DNA of 64,000 nt from Augochlora pura (lineage: Eukaryota > Arthropoda > Insecta > Hymenoptera > Halictidae), in the NCBI RefSeq assembly GCF_028453695.1, contig NC_135772.1:9486001-9550000 (forward strand), read 5' to 3'. The position numbers and the translations under genes were made by a program. Shown in pieces: positions 1 to 11,218 of this stretch. The notes beneath the pieces were generated by a model, which had not been told where the DNA came from, searched no databases, and saw only the letters and a program-made list of their open reading frames with translations. How positions within the stretch are numbered: position 1 is the first letter of the stretch; each line of letters starts with the position of its first letter.

Positions 1-1048
1 ACGGGGCATAATGGTTACCGACAGCTCAGTTCCACAACAGCCATTAATCCATTACTTTTCCGAGGGAATTCGAAAAGTCGGCCCCCCCCGGCCGTGTCAC
101 GTGCCCGCGGTTTATTCAATTTACTCGCGTGCTGCTCCATTTAGCAGTTTCACGCGCTAACCAAATTATTATGGTCCAGTATTTTGCTTCGCTAATGTCC
201 CCAGTTAATGGATCACGGGAATCAATCCCTCATCCTTCTGTACGCGGCTATCCTTTTGCGTTGAAAATCAATCGTCGACGTCGATGAAAAAAGCTGGTTT
301 GTTGCGAAGCAAGGTCAGGAGAGATAAAAAGGAAAACTATTAATATATTAGAGGTTACTGATGAACTGCGGAGCAAAAAGATAGAAAAGACAAATGGAAT
401 CGCGTGTTCCTTTTTATACTATAAGGTAGCAGAATATTATTTGCTATAGGTACCGAAAAGTATATTGCGTAAATATATCGAAAAGAATATTATTATTATT
501 TACAACATATTTTATATATTTATAGTATCTACCATTTACTATAGATATCTTAAAATGCATCAAGTAAATATTAATATATCTGAAACAGCACTATGTAGAT
601 GCTTTAGTTATCGAATTACGCGCGCTTAATAGTATTATTGAACAACATGAACGTCCGCGCATGGTATGAACATCTATTTGTAAATAGTTACTACTTTTTC
701 CGTACATTTTCCTACATATTCCGGACTGCCACGATTCTGTATCTTCGTAAAAATAAGAAAATTAATTTTGAATCTGTTGTCGCTTCGACTTGTGCCGCGT
801 ATCATGATAGTCTAGAAGGTGTGTACTTTGCCGAGGCAGCATTTTCCGTGGAAGTATACGTTGCATTTGATAGAGGGTTGCAAGTACGAAGACCGCCACC
901 GAAACAGACACTGGTAGCGAACGATTTAAGCACCAGTCATTTTGACCAGCATCACATTGCTTAACTTGAGATTGTTGACATTATAAAGTCACCCCGTGGC
1001 TCGTTGACATTATAAAGTCATGTTTATTGGAATTAATCAAGTAAAATA
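1..1048. other. unassigned sequence, no gene recognised
   Basis: No gene is recognisable. An open frame at 638-964 on the + strand (108 codons) has no motif I know and lies in AT-rich sequence, so I do not call it. Just before the mariner element an 18-bp sequence, GTTGACATTATAAAGTCA, occurs twice at 29-bp spacing (about 974-991 and 1003-1020), a small tandem duplication. Confidence 0.5.
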
Positions 1049-1642
1049 TTGGGTTGTCCGGAAAGTTCGTGCCGATTTTTTAGGAAAATTAACAATTCTG
1101 TACAATTCTGTTCCACAACCTTTCTCCATCTTTCATGCAGCTTGAGAATTCCGTCCTTCCAGAACCTCTCAGGTTTTTCGGCAAAAAATTTCTCCAAATG
1201 GGTTTGTATCTCAACCAAAGAGTTGAAATTTTTTCCATTAAGGGAATTTTGTAATGATCGGAAAAGGTGGAAATCCGAAGGCGCAAGGTCTGGCGAATGC
1301 AGTGGATGGGGTAAAACATCCCAACCAAACTCCAACGATTTTTGCCGTGTTGTCAAAGACGCATGATGTCACACATTCTCCTGATGAAACACGACGATTT
1401 TTGCCCTTGCGGAAAAAGAAAAGCATTAAATGCCTATAATGCACTTTATTTGCCACTATATTCTAAGGCGTACAAAACTGATAAAAATTAATGAATCGTA
1501 ACCGAACTTTTTTCCAAATATGGCTGAAGTTATCCTTTTAGAATATGTACACATGTCATTTGTTCTCAATAATTCTAATATATTCAGTCAGGCCTCTCAC
1601 GCTACCTACCGAAAATCGTCACGAATTTTCCTGACAACCCAA
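1049..1642 (-). mobile_element. internally deleted mariner element (594 bp)
   Basis: The left end begins TTGGGTTGTCCGGAAAGTTC and the right end is its imperfect inverted complement (GAATTTTCCTGACAACCCAA). Both sides are flanked by the TA target duplication (1047-1048 and 1643-1644). The transposase is read on the minus strand. Only its extreme N-terminus and its C-terminal third remain, so the element is an internally deleted, non-autonomous mariner of roughly half the normal 1.3 kb. Confidence 0.9.
1089..1456 (-). pseudogene. mariner transposase remnant, N- and C-terminal pieces fused by deletion
   Basis: The minus-strand start at 1456 opens with HYRHLMLFFFRKGKN, the typical mariner N-terminal helix. 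After about 22 residues the match ends and the frame changes. From about 1356 downward a second frame gives the C-terminal third: LPHPLHSPDLAPSDFHLFRS (with the third catalytic Asp of DD34D in APSD), then a stretch with LEKFFAEKPERFWKDGI and ERWRKVVEQNC. The first two catalytic Asp blocks are missing. The original stop is lost and the frame runs on into the inverted repeat. No active enzyme can be made. Assignment to mariner is secure; the subfamily is not determined. Confidence 0.88.
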
Positions 1643-1976
1643 TATATATCGTGATATATCTACATAAATTCGGTAGTCTATCGCGAGTCCGACTCATGTA
1701 TATCACTAATTCTTATTCCTATTGTTTACTAACGTAACCATTTTTTTTAATAGTTTCTTTTTTAATATACATGCTGTCCCTATATTCTACAATTCAATTA
1801 ACAAAGTCAATTGTTACGACCTCTTTGAAGCACGACGCAAAGGAACGAACAACTATTTCTTCACGCTATATACAATTTGTCCATAATAATTATTTACATT
1901 CTTTTATTTGCAAAATGTTTTATACGAAACATCTGGTAATTAACGAATATATTTTAATTTTCAGTAAAATTGCAAT
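1643..1976. other. unassigned AT-rich spacer
   Basis: AT-rich spacer between a mariner derivative and a TTAA element. The short open frame in it (1771-1980) has no recognisable features and ends inside the next element. Confidence 0.4.
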
Positions 1977-2218
1977 TTAACACGTTGAACGCCGCGTCAC
2001 CCAAATATGGATAACACTAATTTCTGACCAATTTTGAAACTTCATTTTTATTGCAATATATTTGAAAAAATTGAATTCGACTAAAATGATTCAGGTGCGA
2101 AAAAAATCCAATGCCACCCCCTATGACAAGTATTAACTTTCCAGTTTAGCTTTAATTAATTAAATTGCTTAACTTTAAGAGGATTTTAGTGGTCGATTGT
2201 TGGCACAGAACGTGTTAA
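1977..2218. mobile_element. TTAA-flanked short element, family F7 (242 bp)
   Basis: It is bounded by TTAA at 1977-1980 and 2215-2218 with short inverted ends (TTAACACGTTG on the left, GAACGTGTTAA on the right). There is no coding capacity. TTAA targets and short inverted repeats are the hallmark of piggyBac-type elements; membership is inferred from this alone. A similar right end (GGCACGGAACGTGTTAA) occurs at about 44145-44161. Confidence 0.6.
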
Positions 2219-3700
2219 ACAGTAAATTATAGCAGCTATTGTAACAACGAATGTAAAATGACAAGTACACTCGTCAAAAACAGCAACAGTTTGGTACAGG
2301 AACACCTGAAGGTCAACTTCGGACATTTATTTGGGCTATGGGATTCTGCAAAATCCATTAATAGATGTTTTCCCGGGTAGCTGATAAACTGTAGAGAAAA
2401 TGGCGAGCAAAAAGGGAACGGCGCGCGATGCTGGGAAAAGAGAAACAGAAAGGAATGTTCCGCGCTTGTATACAGGACTGCCTAGGTCCTTGAACGAACA
2501 TCATGCAAAAACACCGTCTTCCTTCTTCGCGCATCCCTTCCCACCCATTCTGTGCCCATCCTCCTCCTCATCTATCCGTTTCTTACCTCTCGCTCCCGTG
2601 GACTGTGGATGCCCCATACATATTCACTCGATAGCGTCTCGTTCCACCGCTCTATCTCTGACTGACAATGAGAGGTCTTTTTCTGGACCTCGACAGCACG
2701 GCGCAGAAAAACGTAAGTGCGAATCGACAACGGATGATCGCGGCATCCGATAAAAACGATGCACCCCGCGAAGACAACGCCCATATCGGACAGCTCCGAG
2801 CGCCAGCGCGACACGAATCCTCGAAACCTAAATGTTTCCTGCCTGTCGTCTCTGGGTTCTGCCCATGAGTTTGGTGTCTTAACAATCGTGCTACGAGATG
2901 GCAGGGATTCCATACGAAGAATTGCAGAAATATCTTTTGCTTTTATTGTGTCGTTCGCAGCATTTCTTGCTGCGAAGTGTCGAACAGGACGAATTCATTC
3001 GTGATCCTTCTTTTTTTTTTTAGAAATAATCTTCGTCGTTCCGGTATACATTTGCTCCACCTTATTTCAACAGCATTGTTAGTGGATTCTTTTTAAGTGA
3101 CGAAAGTTATGGTAATCGTCAGGCAGCGGATCTTTATGGCAAATAACAATATTCTAACTGGTATAATAAAATCTGCTGTCTAGTAAAGACGCCTTTAAAG
3201 ACGTTGGAAGAATTCGGAGGTATTTTTAACTGGTTACAATTATTACGCGGGGTAAGGAATTTTTGCGGAACTTATATTTTATACAGTTAACTTGGACAAT
3301 TTTTATTTTGCATAAAGATCCGCATTGTAATCATATAATCGCAAGGATTTCCACTTCTTACACGCGCGTGTATCAGTCGCAATGGTACCATGGTTACAAA
3401 ATTGAGTAAACCAGTTTCTTAACTGCGAGAGCACGGTCTCAATTGAAGTGCAAACAGAATATAGTGTCTGATATATGATGCTTATTGAACGACATTGTGT
3501 TTGATAGTGTTCCATGCGCTTCGAGTTCAATGATACGATGTTTCTTTATCTTGTGGGTTACCGATGCTTAATTTGTTGGATGAAACAATTGAATTTCAGC
3601 TGTAGTTTACGTCGTTGAACTATTAGGGTCAACTTAAGATCTACATAATAATTTAAACAACCGAGTGTCTTTAACGAAGAAATTATAAAGTTTCTGAAAG
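2219..3700. other. unassigned sequence, CT-rich patch
   Basis: No gene recognised. Open frames on both strands around 2400-3004 overlap one another and code for low-complexity Ser/Pro/Arg sequence without motifs. A pyrimidine-rich patch lies at about 2530-2610 and a short T run near 3010-3022. Confidence 0.4.
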
Positions 3701-4112
3701 ATATGAGCCGTTTATTTTAAAAGTGGCCTAACTCCATTTATCTTCAAATAGAGATATTTAAGGGTTTGTGTTTCAATGAATTTAAAAATATACGTATAGG
3801 ATACCTAATGAGTCATACTACTTAAGTGTATCCAAGGGTGTTCAATTTATAGTTCCTATTAAAATAGTGGCAATTATTAAGTAAATAATATGCGATTCTT
3901 ATCAAGAATGGAGTTAGGCCACTTTCAAACTACACGGTTCAATCATTGAACTAAGTCTGAAAACTTATGTGTCAAGAATGATCGTATTTGCTCGGATATA
4001 AGCAACCTGAAATGCTTCACTGATAAATAAGATCAAGTTGTACATGTAACCATGGCAACCGGAAAAAATTGACAAATGGAGTTAGACCACTTTCAAAATA
4101 AACGGCTCATAT
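3701..4112. mobile_element. short inverted-repeat element related to the 11.2-kb element (412 bp)
   Basis: The left end ATATGAGCCGTTTATTTTAA is mirrored at the right end (AAAATAAACGGCTCATAT). Inside both ends lies the motif GTGGCCTAACTCCATTT or its complement, and a third internal copy lies at about 3910-3926. The segment 3905-4064 is nearly identical, in reverse complement, to 11219-11378, the end of the element that carries a transposase-like gene. I infer a non-autonomous derivative of that element. The target-site duplication is unclear. Confidence 0.72.
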
Positions 4113-6398
4113 ACAATGGATTATAAATGATTTCATTCACTGTGCTACTGAAAACATGATTGTTAATTATATTTGCCATGAAAAATAAAAATTACGTTAT
4201 TTTGAAGTGTGCTATCGTTTTGAGCCAGAGTGTAGGTGCCAAATTTGTACCATTAGGCATCGGGCGCTATCTATCGGATAAAATGGCTCTGTTTTCGATT
4301 TATCTTGCCGTAAGAAGAGTCACCGCGTGCGGGTCGCAATCGCGATCGCCGGTACACACATTGTATACATTTGATACTTGATAATGAAGCAGCCATTACT
4401 TTTGCTTACACCTAATGATAAATACCGATGGTATACTTTCATGATTCACTCTCTCGATATATCTCGCGGCCGTACGAAAGGAACTGCGCGCTCGTCACGA
4501 ACCTCTCCGCGTCTGCCGATGCGCTATTGAGAACTGTGAATTTCTAAGACCACGATCTGTACGAGGTGGGAATAATGAGTGCTGTTATTTATGGGACGGA
4601 TAGGATCGGTGTAACAAGCGTTTTAACAACGTTCTCTTTACATACGATGAATATGTAGAGTCTAGGCAGGAAGTTATTACGCGGTGATCTGCTGGGAAAC
4701 GTCGCGGAAACCTTCTTTTTTTTTTTTCATTCGATAAAAAAGTCCTTTGCCAAGCGGATCGCGTATCAGCGCCGGACTCCGATTATCCGAAGGTGTATAA
4801 TTTGGTTTCACAGGCATCCGTGGCCTCCTATCCGCCGACGAATTTGCAATTCGCTAATTTTCTTTATGTTTCAATTCAACGAGATTACGATCTGCCGCGC
4901 CACGGAACGAGGAAGGCACAGGTTTGAAGCGTGTAAACATTTCAGTGCTCGCACAATAACAGCTGCGCGGATAAAATATCGCTGCAGTTGCAAGATGTAA
5001 TATCGGTTCTACGCTCTCGAGAAACAGCAGAATTTGCTCTGCGAAATTTTAATAAATAACGAACGAAAGCGCGAAGTTGTCGTTCGTTGAATGTAGTAGT
5101 TCATTTATGAATTAGCTTTTGATTGTATCAGCCAGTGCCTTTGCACTGTGAACGTATCAACGTAACTGCAAAAACAGACGGCACAAGAACACGCTGAATC
5201 GTGGGTTCGTTATCCTTCTTGACAAATTAGGTAGCTCGCTTCATTTTGTGCAGCTTTATATTCGAACGATGGTCGGTTTCATACTTATTACCGAGTATGA
5301 CGACATGTTTCGTTATGTCAGGAAAACAACTACGACTGGCATGACGGCATTTTTCGTTATGGAAATTTTCAAAAGTGTTATGTTGAACGCATTACATTTC
5401 ACGTCGTTCTTACCCATATAAAACATAAGCATAGATATAACTAATATAGTAAACTGTGTAATAAACAGCAGAATATATCTATATTTGACAATCGTAATAA
5501 TTACTTCAATTTGTTTGATTAATTTTAAATATTCGATTTATATATCTTCTGAATATATTGTAAAATATTTCGCCAAAATAAGTAATCGACAATAAAACAG
5601 AAGTTAATTATCCATTTAATTAGTGTTACGAGATATGTTTAATGTTAAACCAGAGAAATCAGATAAATCTCGGACAATGTTTGTCTCATTCCCATGTTCA
5701 ATGTCATTCTAAAATGTCTAAGTGATTCTGTATGTTCAAGAATCAGAGAGTTTGCTAAACATTCGCCGGGTAATGTTAGCTTCTCTGTAAGATTCCGAGC
5801 ACGATTGGCGCAAAGTGACCCGATATCGGCTGACCGAGGATTGTACGCGTCATAATCATCGGACCCACGGTTTCACACCGACAATTCGAGGCAACGGTAG
5901 AATGCTTTCAACGCGATAATTGCGTCTGACGATATGCATTTCTCTACTTTTTAACTATGTATCGCGTCAAATGCGACGCGACGCACGAAATACGGGTTTG
6001 ACGAGAATTAAAAGTAAATCGTGCCGGAGCACCGCGATGACAAGGACTGTGTGTCGGACCGCGAACAAGTGGGAGCCCGTCTAGACAGAAAATGCGACGG
6101 AGGAAAGTAGGGTTTTCTCGTGTGTGCCGGGATCGCTCGCGAGCAAAGACGAGAGGACACACGAAACGCCGACAAATTTTCAAATCACTGTCAACGACGA
6201 AAATCAATTTTAATATTATCCAAATCGGTACCAACGACTTTGGCTTCATCTAAAGGCGCGCAATATTTTCTGCATCCTCAGTATTGGAATATAGGGTCCT
6301 AAATTGTAAAATAACTACAACGTTACAATTTTTAATTAACTATTTCTTTATTTGAAAGAGGAGATTGAGAAAGAACGTTTTGCCTCTACGAATCGATT
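4113..6398. other. unassigned sequence, no gene recognised
   Basis: Mixed AT-rich and moderately GC-rich sequence (4440-5060 is the more GC-rich part). Open frames at 4160-4381 (+), 5944-6249 (-) and 6120-6302 (+) show no domain or motif. A T run lies at about 4718-4728. I see no splice-framed exon or RNA gene. Confidence 0.4.
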
Positions 6399-6894
6399 TT
6401 AACCTCTTAGGCACGGCGCGCTACTATAGTGGCTTTCGTAATGTTTCGCGCTTTACTCAATTTTTTTTATTAATTATTAAGGTAAATGAGATATTAATTA
6501 TAATATATTTAATTATAATATATTAATTATAATTTATTATAAAATGAGATATTAATTCAGTTGATCATATGGAGTCGCCGTAATGAAGAATTACTTTCAT
6601 AGTGAACAACCCCTAAGGAAATAAAAGAAGTTCGGGGTTATCACGGAATCGTTGAATCGACAGTCAGTCGAGAGACGAACTCGAGAACCGTCTGTCGAGC
6701 TATACAACTTATCCGAATGATTGTATCATTGTTATCCATTAAAGTTTAAAGCTGTTAAAGTTATACTATTTAATAAAGATTATACGGGATGTCGCAACGG
6801 ACGTCAAGGCCGCGCAACAATATATTAAGAAAAATGGTAATTTAGTTATGAAAAACTATATCTGCGCAAAATCCAGCCGTGCCTAAGAGGTTAA
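6399..6894. mobile_element. TTAA element, family F1 (496 bp)
   Basis: It is bounded by TTAA at 6399-6402 and 6891-6894 with well matched inverted ends, TTAACCTCTTAGGCACGGC and GCCGTGCCTAAGAGGTTAA. The inside is AT-rich (repeated ATTAATTATAA near 6495-6560) and has no open frame. A 122-bp relative with the same left end is at 45200-45321. piggyBac-like by target and ends; non-autonomous. Confidence 0.8.
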
Positions 6895-7098
6895 AGAATG
6901 AATGCTTAGGAGCCTTCGGCTGAATATCGGCGCAGTCATTACAACAATGTAATGCAGCCGTTTCTCCGAGCTCCTTACAATGTTTCAAGAACTACTCCAC
7001 CGCAGTTCTATACTGCGTCGATGCGATCTTGCATTGAATAAAATACATAATATTCAACACTCAGTTTTCATTTAAGAAAGAAATTTGTAATGAATGTA
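6895..7098. other. unassigned spacer
   Basis: Short spacer between an F1 element and a Tc1 element. Nothing recognisable. Confidence 0.4.
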
Positions 7099-8770
7099 CA
7101 GCCAGTCCCATAAGTATTCGTACCCTCATTGCTTATAAGAGAAATCTGTTGAAATCAAGGGATGCATGTAAAATTTTGCAATAAACTTTTTATTTTCAAT
7201 GAACACGTGTATAAAGTTTATTTTTTTACCAAATTATTACAAAATTGATGAAATAATAACAAAAATATATTGATTTTACTCCTCGCAGTACGCAATAACA
7301 GTCCACAAAAGTATTCGTACCATTCTTAGCAGAGTCTCGATTTTGTTATGTTACACCGTCACTTCACATTGAAAATAATTTCCACAGCTGACAGTCGGTT
7401 GGGTGAATGCCAACAAAGTAGTCTAGTTCGGAACTTTGTCAGAATAACGTCAATAATCAGAAATGAGTCGAAAGAAGTCCGAGACTACTCTAGAAGAGCG
7501 TAAAATAATTTTTAAATTACACTAACAAGGCAAAAGTTATGTTGAGATAGCAAAAATAGTAGACAGAAGTAAGTCGATCATTCAATTCATCATGAAACGG
7601 ATAAAAACAAGTGAAAGTTTGTTAAATAACAAACGTACTGGAAGTCCAAGATTTTAACAGTTCGAGAAAGAAATACTGTTATACGTGAAGTGCAAAAAAA
7701 TCCTAGAATTAGTGCGCCTAAGTTAGCTACAATATGTAACGACATGTTCAATAAGTAGGTTTCTGCTGAAACATGTCGAAGAATATTGAGAAGTGAAAAT
7801 TTTCATGGTCGAACACTGAGGAAGAAGCTCTTCATTAGTCAAATTAACAGGACAATGAGATTAGCTTTTCGAAGGAGTACAGAAATCAAAGTAATACCCT
7901 TTGGAAGAAAGTTTTTTTCTCAGATGAGTCGAAATTTAATATTTTTGGATGTGACGTAAGTGGAAAAGTTTGGAGAAAGAATAATACAGAATTAGAATTA
8001 AAAAATGTACAACCAACTGGAAAGTACGGCGGAGGCTCCGCGATGGTGTGGGGCTGTACGACGGCATCCGGAGTGGGCAAAATTGTCTTTATCGATGGAA
8101 TTTTGGATTAGATAAAGTATAAAAATATACTCGAAAAAAATCTGCGCTCAAGTGCGATTAATCTTGGTCTGGAAGATGACTACTATTTTCAACGCGACAA
8201 CGACCCGAAGCATACTGCTCGGATTGTTCGCGAGTGGATACTTTATCACGTTCCCCATTTTTTACATAGACCTCCTCAGAGTCCAGATACAAATCCTATA
8301 GAAAATTTATGGGCGGAAATAGATGAAAGACTACACGAGCATGAAGTTTTCAGTAAACAAATGCTGAAAAACAAAATTTTGGAAGTTTGGAATACTATTG
8401 AAGCAAATGTCGCATTAAAACTGGCAGAAAGTATGGCAAAACGATTACAGAGTATAATAAAGCATAAAGGTGGACCTATTACATACTAGAAAATTAATAT
8501 AAAGTAAAAAAGCTACTCTAATATGCGACTTTTTGACAAAATCTACACTGGTACGAGTACTTTTGTAGACTGTTATTACGTACAACGAGGAGTAAAATCA
8601 ATATATTTTTGTTATCAGTTAATCAATTTTGTTATAATTTGGTATAAATAAACTTTATACATGTGTTCATTCATAATAAAAAGTTTATTGCAACATCTTA
8701 CATGCGTCCCTTGATTTAAACAAATTTCTCTTATAAGCAGTGAGGGTACGAATACTTATGGGACTGACTG
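7099..8770 (+). mobile_element. Tc1-like transposon with IR/DR ends (1672 bp)
   Basis: The ends CAGCCAGTCCCATAAGTATT and AATACTTATGGGACTGACTG are flanked by TA (7097-7098 and 8771-8772). The inverted repeats extend about 220 bp (7099-7326 and 8547-8770). Each carries a second, inner copy of the terminal motif (for example CCACAAAAGTATTCGTACC at about 7303-7321), the IR/DR layout known from Sleeping Beauty-type Tc1 elements. It holds one degenerate transposase gene. Fragments of its right end are at 28408-28469 and 44950-45187, so the family is multicopy. Confidence 0.92.
7463..8489 (+). pseudogene. Tc1-like transposase, broken (DD34E)
   Basis: The ATG at 7463 opens MSRKKSETTLEERKIIF, followed by a helix-turn-helix region (KSYVEIAKIVDRSKSIIQFI). 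The catalytic blocks are FFSDESKFNIFG near 7915-7950, the glycine-rich GGGSAMVWG near 8030-8052, RDNDPKHTA near 8197-8223, and NPIENLWAEID near 8292-8324. The spacing from the second Asp to Glu is 34 residues. Damage: a stop after about 20 codons (near 7520), a stop and frameshift near 7652-7660, further stops near 7755 and 8110, and another frameshift near 7890. The gene ends at a TAG at 8487-8489 and is non-functional. Family assignment is secure from the DDE blocks; the frame path is my own reading. Confidence 0.9.
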
Positions 8771-8876
8771 TATGTATAAATTTCAAATAAATTAAGGTTA
8801 AATAAGTTTACAACATTTAAAATTACGTATGAGAACATCGAGAGTAAAATTATTTTGATTGTTGGATCGAAAAGAG

Positions 8877-9122
8877 ATAACCGCTTGCGCTGTAATAACG
8901 AGTCAGACTCGTGGTGAAGATTTTATGCAAACTCTACTAAATATGAATATTATTCATTTCTTTTACATTGAAGTAAAAATAAATTTCTCTGTTATCAAAG
9001 TATAGAAACGAAGATAAATAAAGACAATACAGGAAGTAAAGATTGTCTGGTCCTATTATTAGAAATATTAAGGACAAATAAGTGCTAATCGTCACAGCAT
9101 GAGAGGAGCGATAGTGGTTAAT
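8877..9122 (+). mobile_element. TTAA element, family F2 (about 246 bp)
   Basis: The left end ATAACCGCTTGCGCTGTAA is a degraded TTAA end; the right end is ...ATAGTGGTTAA. The inside carries the palindrome-like ACGAGTCAGACTCGTG close to the left end and GACAATACAGGAAGTAAAGA further in. Related copies are at 53717-53966 (inverted) and 58955-59207. No coding capacity. Confidence 0.72.
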
Positions 9123-10781
9123 AAAAATATAGGGGTTAATAAAAATTGCATACATTCGTATAATTTTCGTCACGCCATTAGATTCAACCATCTGCAATCA
9201 TCGTTACACATAAGTGAGAGTGCAGCCATTACTGGAGGTCGATGACGTTATTGTCCCTTGTTACAAGTCGTTTCGGATTATTGACCAACTTTCTGTTTCC
9301 AATTGGCATAAAGAGCGAGGCAGGTTGCCTTTTATGTGTTCCCTTTGATAGCTCGAATGTCGAGCTGATACTATTGCAATGAGACGTTTGATTCATTTGA
9401 AATTGGAAATCGAGGTGCAAGAAAACAGAATATGTAATTTCGTAATTGAAATAGATTTTAGATCCTATAAACCTTTATAATAATGAATCTTATGCTCGCA
9501 TATTACCATTTTACTTATTTGGATCCGCAGACGGCAAAGTTATAGATTATTTCTCTTCGCACTCTGTTAGATAAGCATATTACACAATGCTTCGATATTT
9601 TTTCGATTGTACCGATTGCCGCCATTCCCCAACAATGTTAGCCAGAAATCATGTTGATCGATCAGTAGATAGACCATAATCTTATACTCTTTCGGTAGCC
9701 AAGTTTTTACTTCGAAATTTTATTTGACGTCATCGTGTCTGTGACTTTTTATTTGTATACGTGAAAGGATCGATCTTTTTTATTGCTTTGGAATGGTTTA
9801 TAGCTGCCCGTAAAGCGTCATGCCGGTAAAATAAAAAAATACTTTTCTTATACGTCTTATGGTATCTTCTTATCGTTCATCGCATCGACTGCTTCCGTAT
9901 GTGCCTCGTAATCCAAAGCAGCTGCTGGACTTTGAATATTTTCTTTTATGCTGCGATCACATTTTCTCATAATTTGAAATATAAATGCAAACCGTGTATC
10001 ATCTTTTTTAATAAATATGCTGATTTTCTGCATCTATATATATAATAATTAGTAGAAGAAATTCATAACATTGGAGAGATTATGAAGAATTTCATCGATA
10101 TAGCATTTTTTTAGGTAGTATCGATATAGTTATTTAAAACGAAGAGTATTTCTAAATGCAAAATATTGATTCAATCCATGCAAGAAATGTTTATTCCACA
10201 TATAGATCCACAATCGAAAAATGATCATTTTGAGCACAAGAAATTTTAACTTTTCTTTCAAAGTATCTCGCCAATATCAATGTTTTGTAAAATTACCCAA
10301 TAATGAAAGGAGCAAAAATAAAATAATTCCCGATCAAAATTAGAAATCCAATTGTATGTGCAAACGGCGTCACAACTGGTTCACGCGAATCACACATTGA
10401 TACCTAATGAAAAAATTTAAATTATAAATTCAATTATATATTCAAATTAAATCCCTCGCCAAGTAATATATTACTCATTACGAAAAGCAAATGAACATGC
10501 TGCTAGCCCTTATTTAATCGATACGGTCTCCTGTATTTTAAATAATCTTCACATGTAATATATTCATAATGATCCGCGATTTAGTAATAATCAGCTGAAA
10601 CGAAGGGACGCGTTCGCCGGTGATGCAAACTTGATCAAGGTATACACAAAATATTTGAAAGAAAGCTGTGCACAGAATTAGGAACCGTGGTGGCAGTCAG
10701 CTGATTATTTGACCCTTGAGCTATTCTTTCGCACAACAGGCTCATTGTCAGTTTATCACCTTGCCTGGAGCGCAAAGAAGT

Positions 10782-10782
<1 letters not shown>
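9123..10782. other. unassigned AT-rich sequence
   Basis: No gene, repeat family or motif recognised. The short minus-strand frame at 9229-9420 has no known domain. Confidence 0.4.

Positions 10783-10810
<28 letters not shown>
10783..10810. repeat. (CT)n microsatellite
   Basis: An uninterrupted CT dinucleotide run of about 28 bp. It lies about 250 bp upstream of a long (GA)n tract, so the two tracts are mutually complementary. Confidence 0.9.
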
Positions 10811-10812
<2 letters not shown>

Positions 10813-11058
10813 TCGCGTTCCTCCTATCCCCGGGCCTGTTCTTATCTACACCAAATAAAACACGAGGCGTGTAAAGTTCGCGAAGGACGTAGCGGCGTAA
10901 TGAAATTGACGAAAAGAAGCGATGGAGGATGAACGGAGACGGCACGGTTTGACAAAGGAGGGGACGAGGAAAGAGTCAAAAGGTGGACAAAGGCCTGAAG
11001 GAGAACTGGGAGGTCCGGGAGGGACAGTAAGGGGTAGGGAATCCGGTAGAGAGACTGA
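10811..11058. other. spacer between CT and GA tracts
   Basis: Purine-rich on the + strand toward its right end. The overlapping open frames on both strands here are low-complexity shadows of the microsatellites. Confidence 0.4.
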
Positions 11059-11068
11059 GCGAGGGAGC

Positions 11069-11118
<50 letters not shown>
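11059..11118. repeat. (GA)n microsatellite running into a gap
   Basis: A GA run of about 50-60 bp that is cut off by the assembly gap at 11119, so its true length is unknown. Confidence 0.92.
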
Positions 11119-11218
11119 NNNNNNNNNNNNNNNNNNNNNNNNNNNNNNNNNNNNNNNNNNNNNNNNNNNNNNNNNNNNNNNNNNNNNNNNNNNNNNNNNN
11201 NNNNNNNNNNNNNNNNNN
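11119..11218. other. assembly gap (100 N)
   Basis: Exactly 100 N. The left flank is a GA microsatellite. The right flank starts inside the transposable element at 11219, so the terminal inverted repeat of that element lies in the gap. Confidence 0.99.
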
